From Nautiliaceae bacterium (GTDB lineage Bacteria > Campylobacterota > Campylobacteria > Campylobacterales > Nautiliaceae): 6,545 nucleotides of DNA. The notes under the pieces are model-generated. The model was given only the letters and a program-made list of their open reading frames with translations. It did not search any database and was not told the origin of the DNA. The position numbers and the translations under genes are program-made. The stretch's first letter is position 1; every line of letters starts with the position of its first letter. This document shows positions 1 through 4,525 of the stretch, piece by piece. The stretch lies in assembly GCA_027062985.1 (NCBI GenBank), contig JAMOSR010000081.1:1-6545 (forward strand). The letters run 5' to 3'.

Positions 1-224
1 ATAAGATAATTAAGATTTTCCCCGGCTTTCCCGACAAAAGGCTGACGAAGCTTTACTTCGTTTTCCCCCGGGGCTTCTCCTATAATCATAATGGGATTAT
101 CATTCTTTTCTTTCAAAAAAGGATCAAAAACATCCGTAAAATCAATATTTTCATTTAATGTTTTTTCTATAAACTCTCTTCTTCTTTTATAAAAATCCAA
201 AAGATGTTTTTTCCACTCTTCCAA
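1..224 (-). CDS. Uracil-DNA glycosylase family protein (family 4-like), N-terminal part, cut by window edge
   Basis: Only the first 74 codons are visible; the gene continues past the left edge. Residues 45-69 read IMIIGEAPGENE followed by a PFVGKAG stretch. This is the motif 1 and adjoining uracil-pocket region typical of family-4 uracil-DNA glycosylases (GEAPG-x-x-E ... PFVG-x-AG), which remove uracil from DNA to start base excision repair. No ATG occurs in frame before the motif. The best start is TTG at 224-222, with AGGGG at 239-235 lying inside the end of the upstream gene, 10 bases away. An in-frame GTG 13 codons upstream is a weaker alternative. Oddly, the 48 residues before motif 1 contain no cysteine, whereas canonical family-4 enzymes carry two cysteines of their 4Fe-4S cluster there. 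The protein may therefore be a cluster-free relative. It is the last visible gene of the recA operon, 7 bases after the YjfB-like gene. Confidence 0.8.
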   Translation of the reverse strand, partial: MEEWKKHLLDFYKRRREFIEKTLNENIDFTDVFDPFLKEKNDNPIMIIGEAPGENEVKLRQPFVGKAGENLNYL

Positions 225-231
225 AGTTTTT

Positions 232-435
232 TTACCCCTGAATGTTAAGATTTCCGCCAGCACCCGTAACGGCAGCCGCCTCTTGCTGAATTTTCATCGT
301 ATTTTCAAAATTATCCTCTAAGATTTTTCCCACAATATCTTTTACCACATCCCTGGATTTTTTCATAACTTCAACCGCTACGGCATCTTGCAACTGCGTA
401 GGGTTAAAAGAGTTGTTTACACTGTTTATTTCCAT
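232..435 (-). CDS. YjfB-like putative motility protein (67 aa)
   Basis: A small soluble protein with no signal peptide or membrane segment. Its layout resembles the YjfB family (Pfam 'putative motility protein'): a short N-terminus, a helix containing AVAVEVMKKSRD (residues about 18-29), a second amphipathic helix, and a C-terminal GGNLNIQG tail corresponding to the family's glycine-x-leucine-aspartate-like ending. The match is from memory of the pattern and is moderate, not certain. Family function is poorly defined; the name comes from association with motility genes. The ATG at 435 has a near-perfect AAAGGAGG just upstream, though the spacing is short (4 bases). The start lies inside the end of aroK (10-base overlap), so translation is probably coupled to it. 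The strong ribosome site suggests it is made in larger amounts than aroK. No flagellar gene is adjacent on this strand. The only motility-related neighbour is the chemoreceptor at 4526-6466. Confidence 0.6.
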   Translation of the reverse strand: MEINSVNNSFNPTQLQDAVAVEVMKKSRDVVKDIVGKILEDNFENTMKIQQEAAAVTGAGGNLNIQG

Positions 436-923
436 AAGGCCTCCTTTATTCTATTAACCGTCTGGTCTATTTCTTTGTTTTCTATTATTATATCGGCCAA
501 ATCGGTATATATTTTATCTCTTTTTAAATAAAGCTCTTTGGCTTTTTTTATATCTTGAAAAAGCGGTCTTTTTTTAATTTCTTCATCAGTCATTCTTTTT
601 AAGATTTCTTCAAATCCAACTCTAAGATAAATAACAATTCCGGCTTCTTTTATCTCAGGAATAAACACAGGAAAACCGCCTCCCACAGAAATAACGGTAT
701 TTTTAACATTATTTTTAATCCATTTAAAACAGTATCTCTCTTTTTCTCTAAAAACCTCTTCCCCCTGAGTTTCAAAAATTTCCTTGATACTCATATTTTC
801 AAAATTTTCTATAAGAGCGTCCGTATCTATAAAATAAGTGTTAAGTTCTTTTGCCAATACCCTGCCCACGCTGCTTTTACCGCTTCCCATAAATCCTGTA
901 AGGATAATATTAGTAGAGTTCAA
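426..923 (-). CDS. aroK: Shikimate kinase
   Basis: Phosphorylates shikimate at the 3-hydroxyl using ATP, the fifth step of the shikimate pathway to chorismate and aromatic amino acids; cytosolic. Numbering from the chosen start (165 aa, normal family length), the visible motifs are: Walker A GFMGSGKSS at 10-18; the D-T-D at 33-35 with the shikimate-binding aspartate; a shikimate-binding arginine at 59; the glycine triplet VGGG ending at 83; the lid arginine in RPLF at 119; and an adenine-side arginine near 135. Two TTG codons compete as start. The one at 929 leaves only about 2 bases after the AGAAGG ribosome site, while the one at 923 leaves 8, so I prefer 923. Either way the gene overlaps the end of the AMIN gene (14 or 20 bases) and its own end overlaps the YjfB-like gene. 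aroK following recA-eno-FtsB-AMIN is a conserved Campylobacterota order as I recall it. Confidence 0.95.
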   Translation of the reverse strand: MNSTNIILTGFMGSGKSSVGRVLAKELNTYFIDTDALIENFENMSIKEIFETQGEEVFREKERYCFKWIKNNVKNTVISVGGGFPVFIPEIKEAGIVIYLRVGFEEILKRMTDEEIKKRPLFQDIKKAKELYLKRDKIYTDLADIIIENKEIDQTVNRIKEALWK

Positions 924-1479
924 TTTCAATACCTTCTGGAGTTTTGTTTATTTTATATTTATATGTAGCATCAAAATATAAAACCACCCTGTAAAAATTC
1001 CCATGACTTCCAACCACAACTTTTTTTAAAAAAGTATTGAATTTTTTAACAATAGTATAAAAATTACTGTATCTTTTAAAATCTATCACTATTCTAAACG
1101 GTTTTACCAAAAAAAACTGCCTCAATATTTTATCTTTTGTGGAAATAAATATTTTTTTATTTTTTATATAAAGTTTAAAAATACCGAAATCACTTTTAAT
1201 AATCCCAAACCCCTTGGGTTTATGGGTAATAATTATAGGGGAGTGAAAATCTATATCTTTATTTATGATTACTTCTTTTTGTTTTATATCGCTGCTTACC
1301 GTCTGATATTCAAAAATTATTCTTTTTAAAATTCTTGCGTCATTTGGAAGATAAACCTTAGCCTCCTCAAAATATTTAGGCGTTTTTTTAACGACACTCT
1401 CGGGAGATACGACAGGTTCAAAAGGATTAATCCTGGCAATAGAAAAGCTAACCATACATAAAAATATTAAAAACCTCAC
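910..1479 (-). CDS. Exported AMIN-domain protein
   Basis: A 189-residue protein with a short signal peptide: a hydrophobic run at residues 2-14 and a likely cleavage after S-I-A at 15. The mature protein would start with the R-x-NPFEPV pattern common in Campylobacterota exported proteins. The C-terminal half (about 97-189) looks like an AMIN domain, with the strand PFRIVIDF (127-134), a G-S-H-G turn near 157-160, and RVVLYFD (164-170). AMIN domains localise periplasmic proteins to the envelope or septum, often by binding peptidoglycan. No enzymatic domain follows, so this is probably an adaptor or structural protein. It matches the protein found at this position in other Campylobacterota (C. 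jejuni Cj1670c/CgpA region, from memory). The start is GTG at 1479, overlapping the upstream TGA by 4 bases with GGAGG 4 bases before it, a clear coupling arrangement. A lipobox was considered and rejected because the residue before Cys8 is leucine. Confidence 0.8.
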   Translation of the reverse strand: MRFLIFLCMVSFSIARINPFEPVVSPESVVKKTPKYFEEAKVYLPNDARILKRIIFEYQTVSSDIKQKEVIINKDIDFHSPIIITHKPKGFGIIKSDFGIFKLYIKNKKIFISTKDKILRQFFLVKPFRIVIDFKRYSNFYTIVKKFNTFLKKVVVGSHGNFYRVVLYFDATYKYKINKTPEGIEIELY

Positions 1480-1727
1480 TCTCCCTCCAATTCTTTTAGC
1501 TCAAAATACTCTTTTTGAAGTTTTTCATTCTCTTTTTTAAGCAAAATTACTCTTTCTTGAAGCTTGGCATAATCACTTTCCAAATCTATCAGTCTCGAAA
1601 AAGAACGTTTTCCTATCATCAGATTAACTATATAAACTCCGACCATTACGGCTGCAAGTATTATTAAAATAATCTTTTTATCAAACCGCCTTGCGGGAAA
1701 TATATCGTCAAAATCTATTTTTCTCAT
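1476..1727 (-). CDS. FtsB/DivIC-like septum-formation protein (83 aa)
   Basis: A small single-pass membrane protein. A basic/acidic N-terminal cytoplasmic stretch (1-18) is followed by one transmembrane helix (about 19-38) and a charged coiled coil (about 44-83) with heptad-spaced leucines and valines (LESDYAKLQERVILLKKE). This is the architecture of FtsB/DivIC bitopic division proteins, in which the periplasmic coiled coil pairs with FtsL and binds FtsQ. Sequence identity in this family is weak, so the call rests on size, topology and the conserved place between eno and the AMIN gene in Campylobacterota. The ATG at 1727 has only a weak ribosome site (TGGAA), suggesting low expression compared with eno upstream. 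A hairpin sits in the 37-base gap after eno. Another small coiled-coil membrane protein cannot be excluded. Confidence 0.7.
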   Translation of the reverse strand: MRKIDFDDIFPARRFDKKIILIILAAVMVGVYIVNLMIGKRSFSRLIDLESDYAKLQERVILLKKENEKLQKEYFELKELEGE

Positions 1728-1739
1728 AAAAATTCCAGA

Positions 1740-1760
1740 TGAAAAGAGAATCTCTTTTCA
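1740..1760 (-). terminator. Intercistronic hairpin between eno and the FtsB-like gene
   Basis: A perfect 9-bp stem, TGAAAAGAG against CTCTTTTCA, with a 3-base loop, begins 4 bases after the eno stop codon and ends 12 bases before the next start. On the minus-strand RNA it is followed by TCTGGAATTTTT, so the U-run is displaced and short. It could be a weak or partial terminator, or an RNA-stability or processing element that lets eno mRNA accumulate above the downstream division genes. I cannot tell which from sequence alone. Confidence 0.5.
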
Positions 1761-1764
1761 CCGA

Positions 1765-3033
1765 TTACTTAAACAGTTCTTTACCGATATATTCGGTACC
1801 GTAAGTACTTCTGTTGATTTGAAGAAGTCTGTTGTATTTAGCTGTTCTCTCACCTCTTGCAGGAGCACCCGTTTTGATTTGTCCGGTATTTAAAGCAACG
1901 GCAAAATCGGCTATAAAAGCATCTTCACTCTCTCCGCTTCTATGAGACATTATACAGTTATATCCGTTTCTTTGGGCAAGTCTAACCGTCTGCATTGTTT
2001 CACTGACACTTCCTATCTGATTAGGTTTTATTAAAATCGCGTTTGCAACTCCTAAATCTATTCCCTTTTGAAGAAGTTTTTTATTTGTTACGAATAAATC
2101 ATCTCCTACAAGCTGAACCTTATCTCCAAGTTTTTCCGTAAGAAGTTTCCAACCTTCCCAGTCTTCTTCAGCCATTCCGTCTTCTATGGAAACTATAGGA
2201 TACTTTTCGCATAAAGAAGCATAATAATCAACCATTTCCTCTTTACTAAGAGTCCTGTTTTCTCCGGCTAAAACATATTTGCCGTCTTTATAAAATTCGC
2301 TGCTTGCCGCATCAAGAGCTATTACAACTTGTTCTTTTGGTTTATATCCGGCTTTTTCAATAGCTTTCATAATATATTCTATAGGCTCTTCGTTGTTTTT
2401 AAAATTAGGGGCAAATCCACCCTCATCCCCAAGAGCCGTAGGATGTCCGTCTGCTTCAAGAAGTTTTTTTAATGTATGATAAATTTCCGAAGATGCTCTT
2501 AAAGCCAAATCAAAATCACTAAAACCTACAGGCATAATCATATATTCCTGTAAATCAACATCGTTATCGGCATGAGCTCCTCCGTTTATAATATTTAACA
2601 TAGGAGTCGGGATTACAAGAGCGTTGCTTCCTCCTAAATATCTGTAAAGAGGAAGGTTTAAACTTCTAGCCGCGGCTCTTGCAACCGCCATAGAAACACC
2701 GAGAATTGCGTTTGCACCAAGTTTACTTTTATTTTCCGTTCCGTCAAGTTCTATCATAATATTATCTATTTCAGCCTGATCGTAAGGAGAAAGCCCTATA
2801 AGCTCATTGGCTATTATAGTATTTACGTTTTCACATGCCTTAAGTACGCCTTTTCCGCCATATCTTTCATCTTTGTCCCTAAGTTCCAAAGCTTCATTAA
2901 CACCGGTACTAGCACCGCTTGGAACAATAGCGCTGGCACTGTTTCCGTCACTTAAAACAACCGTAGCCCTAACCGTAGGGTTACCCCTGCTATCCAAAAC
3001 CTCATCGGCAAATACGTTATCAATTACAACCAT
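1765..3033 (-). CDS. eno: Enolase (phosphopyruvate hydratase)
   Basis: Interconverts 2-phosphoglycerate and phosphoenolpyruvate; in chemolithoautotrophs it serves mainly the gluconeogenic direction. Also a known RNA-degradosome partner in some bacteria, which is not implied here. At 422 residues it is full length. Visible residues are: GASTG loop at 40-44; the general acid/base Glu204 in LGDEGGFAP; magnesium ligands Asp241, Glu284 and Asp311; catalytic Lys336 in LIKPNQIG; the S-H-R-S-G-E block at 363-368; and Lys387. All expected catalytic positions are intact. The ATG at 3033 lies 1 base after the recA stop, with AAGGAG (3045-3040) inside the end of recA at ideal spacing, so it is translated from the recA message. 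An open frame on the opposite strand over its 5' end is a shadow. Confidence 0.99.
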   Translation of the reverse strand: MVVIDNVFADEVLDSRGNPTVRATVVLSDGNSASAIVPSGASTGVNEALELRDKDERYGGKGVLKACENVNTIIANELIGLSPYDQAEIDNIMIELDGTENKSKLGANAILGVSMAVARAAARSLNLPLYRYLGGSNALVIPTPMLNIINGGAHADNDVDLQEYMIMPVGFSDFDLALRASSEIYHTLKKLLEADGHPTALGDEGGFAPNFKNNEEPIEYIMKAIEKAGYKPKEQVVIALDAASSEFYKDGKYVLAGENRTLSKEEMVDYYASLCEKYPIVSIEDGMAEEDWEGWKLLTEKLGDKVQLVGDDLFVTNKKLLQKGIDLGVANAILIKPNQIGSVSETMQTVRLAQRNGYNCIMSHRSGESEDAFIADFAVALNTGQIKTGAPARGERTAKYNRLLQINRSTYGTEYIGKELFK

Positions 3034-3034
3034 A

Positions 3035-4090
3035 CTATTCTCCTTTTAAGTTTAATTCGTCTTCTTTATTGTTTTCTATAGCGTCAATCATATGAGAAAG
3101 TTCCACTCCTAACGCTTCTTTGATTTTCTGTTCTATCTCTTTTGCAAGTTCAGGATGTTGTTTTAAATACTCTTTTGCGTTTTCTTTACCCTGTCCTAGC
3201 TTTGTAGCCCCATAACTAAACCAGCTTCCGCTTTTATCTATAATATCGAGTTTAACCCCATAATCCAGTATTTCACCTTCTCTTGAAATACCTTTTCCAA
3301 ACATAATATCAAATTCGGCTATTCTAAAAGGAGGGGCGACTTTATTTTTTACCACTTTTACCTTAACCCTGTTTCCGACTTCTTTATCGGACTGTTTTAA
3401 AGTTGCTATTCTTCTAACATCAAGCCTTACCGAGCTGTAAAATTTAAGCGCGTTACCTCCCGTTGTCGTTTCGGGATTTCCGTATCCCACCATGCCTATT
3501 TTCATTCTTATCTGGTTAATAAATACTACGGCAGTGTTCATTTTATGAATGGCTGCAGTCAGTTTTCTTAAAGCCTGACTCATAAGCCTTGCCTGAACAC
3601 CTACCTGAGCGTCACCCATATTTCCTTCTATTTCGGCTTTTGGGGTTAAAGCCGCTACAGAATCGACTACGATAATGTCAACAGCACCGCTTCTTGCAAG
3701 CGTTTCCACTATTTCAAGAGCCTGTTCGCCGTAATCTGGCTGAGAAACCAAAAGATTATCTATATCAACACCTATATTTTTGGCGTAAATAGGGTCAAAA
3801 GCATGTTCTGCGTCAATAAAAGCCGCTACGCCTCCTTGTTTTTGGGCCTCTGCTATTATAGAAAGGGCAAGAGTCGTTTTACCTGATGATTCCGGACCGT
3901 AAATTTCCGTAATTCTCCCTTTTGGAATCCCTCCTATCCCAAGAGCCAAATCAAGACCGAAACTTCCGGTTGGAATAGATTCTATCGGTTCTATCTCTTT
4001 TTCGCTAAGTTTAACCAAAGAACCTTTTCCAAACTGTTTTTCGACCTGTTTTAAGGCAAGCTCAAGCGCTTTTTGTTTTTTCTCATCCAT
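3035..4090 (-). CDS. recA: Recombinase RecA
   Basis: ATP-dependent strand-exchange protein of homologous recombination; forms filaments on single-stranded DNA. It is 351 residues, normal length. Domains in order: N-terminal oligomerisation helix (1-33); ATPase core with Walker A GPESSGKT (65-72), catalytic glutamate 95 in DAEHAFDP, and Walker B ending in Asp143 (IIVVDS); DNA-binding loop L1 (about 156-164); the ATP-sensing Gln193 in INQIR; loop L2 (about 194-210, with GNPETTTGG); and a C-terminal domain with an acidic tail. The ATG at 4090 has AAGGA 5 bases upstream. It is the first gene of the leftward operon, with a putative promoter embedded in a 24-bp palindrome 26 bases upstream. Campylobacter and Helicobacter lack LexA, so control of this recA by some other factor at that palindrome is possible. 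Confidence 0.99.
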   Translation of the reverse strand: MDEKKQKALELALKQVEKQFGKGSLVKLSEKEIEPIESIPTGSFGLDLALGIGGIPKGRITEIYGPESSGKTTLALSIIAEAQKQGGVAAFIDAEHAFDPIYAKNIGVDIDNLLVSQPDYGEQALEIVETLARSGAVDIIVVDSVAALTPKAEIEGNMGDAQVGVQARLMSQALRKLTAAIHKMNTAVVFINQIRMKIGMVGYGNPETTTGGNALKFYSSVRLDVRRIATLKQSDKEVGNRVKVKVVKNKVAPPFRIAEFDIMFGKGISREGEILDYGVKLDIIDKSGSWFSYGATKLGQGKENAKEYLKQHPELAKEIEQKIKEALGVELSHMIDAIENNKEDELNLKGE

Positions 4091-4115
4091 AAAAATCCTT
4101 TATGTTTATTTATGT

Positions 4116-4139
4116 AATTATATCAAATTTGATATAATT
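4116..4139. repeat. Perfect 24-bp palindrome over the recA promoter
   Basis: The half-site AATTATATCAAA is followed with no spacer by its exact reverse complement; the centre is between 4127 and 4128. Each arm contains a TATAAT, one reading left towards recA (4122-4117) and one reading right (4133-4138). The composition is mostly AT, which raises the chance of accidental symmetry, but 12 matching pairs in a row at a promoter is notable. It could be an operator for a dimeric regulator. Termination is unlikely because no U-run follows. Confidence 0.75.
4117..4122 (-). promoter_or_regulatory. Probable -10 box of the recA operon promoter
   Basis: The minus strand reads TATAAT here, 26 bases before the recA start codon, giving a short leader of roughly 20 bases. 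No TTGACA-like -35 lies at the usual distance, which is normal for Campylobacterota, where an AT-rich upstream region substitutes. The box is one arm of the palindrome at 4116-4139, so anything binding the palindrome would directly block or shape initiation. Confidence 0.6.
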
Positions 4140-4223
4140 TAATTAAACCCAAATAATTTCATAAAATAAATCCCTTCACTAAATTTGAAAAATTTCGTTA
4201 AAAAAATAAAAAAGCTGAAAAAA

Positions 4224-4358
4224 TCATTTTATATTATAATTGCAAAACTTTTCTAAATTCATCCCTTTTAAATATTCTCCTAATATTGCAATACCAGCTC
4301 TTGGTGTTAGATTCTCATTTGTGGATTGTAATTTGAAATTTAAAATAATTTGTATCAT
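4224..4358 (-). pseudogene. N-terminal remnant of an IS1380-type transposase
   Basis: A 44-codon frame starts at ATG 4358 and ends at TGA 4226-4224. The translation contains FKLQSTNENLTPRAGIAILG (residues 8-27) and then EYLKGMNLEKFCN. This resembles the conserved start of IS1380-family transposases, where an 'LT-x-x-AGL' stretch is followed by a hydrophobic helix; full-length members exceed 400 residues and carry a DDE domain that is absent here. Similarity fades at about residue 40, where the reading runs into AT-rich sequence and a stop. An AGGAG ribosome site lies about 8 bases before the ATG, so the original translation signal is preserved. I infer an insertion sequence that has been deleted down to its transposase end. 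The family assignment is from memory of the motif; a short functional peptide is possible but unlikely. Confidence 0.6.
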
Positions 4359-4378
4359 AATTTTAACTCCTGATTTTT

Positions 4379-4420
4379 AAAAGTCATACCTCTTAAGTGA
4401 AAGTTTTTGGTGTGACTTTT
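4379..4420. repeat. 12-bp hairpin upstream of the transposase remnant
   Basis: AAAAGTCATACC (4379-4390) pairs with GGTGTGACTTTT (4409-4420) around an 18-base loop. In plus-strand RNA all 12 pairs form, one being a G-U wobble, and the stem is followed by TCTTTTT, so it could terminate rightward transcription. In minus-strand RNA one pair is an A-C mismatch, and the stem ends shortly before the ribosome site of the remnant. Such leader hairpins in insertion sequences can limit translation from outside promoters, but that role is inference here. Confidence 0.5.
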
Positions 4421-4490
4421 TCTTTTTAAATACCTAATTATAGGACATTTTTGCTTTTTTTCTAGTTTGGTATGGAATTATTGGGGTTTT

Positions 4491-4518
4491 TGCTATAATA
4501 CAAGAAATTTATTTAAGG
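4491..4518 (+). promoter_or_regulatory. Extended -10 promoter and ribosome site of the chemoreceptor gene
   Basis: TGCTATAAT at 4491-4499 is an extended -10 box (TGn-TATAAT) 26 bases before the start codon. No clear -35 is present. AAGGAG follows 5 bases before the ATG at 4526. A housekeeping sigma factor is therefore likely. I looked for sigma-54 (GG-N10-GC) and sigma-28 (GCCGATAA-like) elements, which control many motility genes in this phylum, and found neither with proper spacing. Confidence 0.6.
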
Positions 4519-4525
4519 AGCATTT

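Larger units (their letters stand above)
4091..4525. other. Intergenic region between divergent recA and chemoreceptor genes
   Basis: This 435-base gap holds, from left to right: the recA leader and palindromic promoter; an AT-rich stretch (4141-4223) with a small AAATTT/AAATTT inverted repeat at 4181-4195 and three A-tracts (4200-4206, 4208-4213, 4218-4223) that might bend DNA; the transposase remnant; the 12-bp hairpin; and the chemoreceptor promoter. I see no tRNA or other recognisable RNA gene. The lost insertion sequence explains much of its unusual length. Confidence 0.6.

Noticed and set aside
222..240. A-AAA-AAC-like slippery heptamer after the YjfB-like stop, suggesting frameshifting into the UDG
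   Set aside because: The A-run follows the TAA stop codon rather than preceding it, and a separate TTG start with AGGGG explains the UDG start more simply.
1455..1479. Lipoprotein signal in the AMIN protein (Cys8)
   Set aside because: The residues before the cysteine are I-F-L, without the small residue a lipobox needs. An ordinary signal peptide cut after S-I-A fits better.
2807..3049. Plus-strand open frame of 80 codons opposite the start of eno
   Set aside because: It lies entirely antisense to strongly conserved eno and recA coding sequence, has a low-complexity serine/leucine-rich translation, and matches no family I recognise.
4181..4199. Shared TTTGAAAAATTT core at 4183-4195 and near 6496-6507, as possible paired ends of a transposon enclosing the chemoreceptor
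   Set aside because: The match is a 12-base AT-rich core with no similarity in the flanks and no target duplication seen, so chance is the better explanation.
4465..4500. Sigma-54 promoter before the chemoreceptor (GG and GC elements)
   Set aside because: The spacing between the GG and GC pairs is 7 bases or otherwise wrong, not the required 10; an extended -10 box explains the site.
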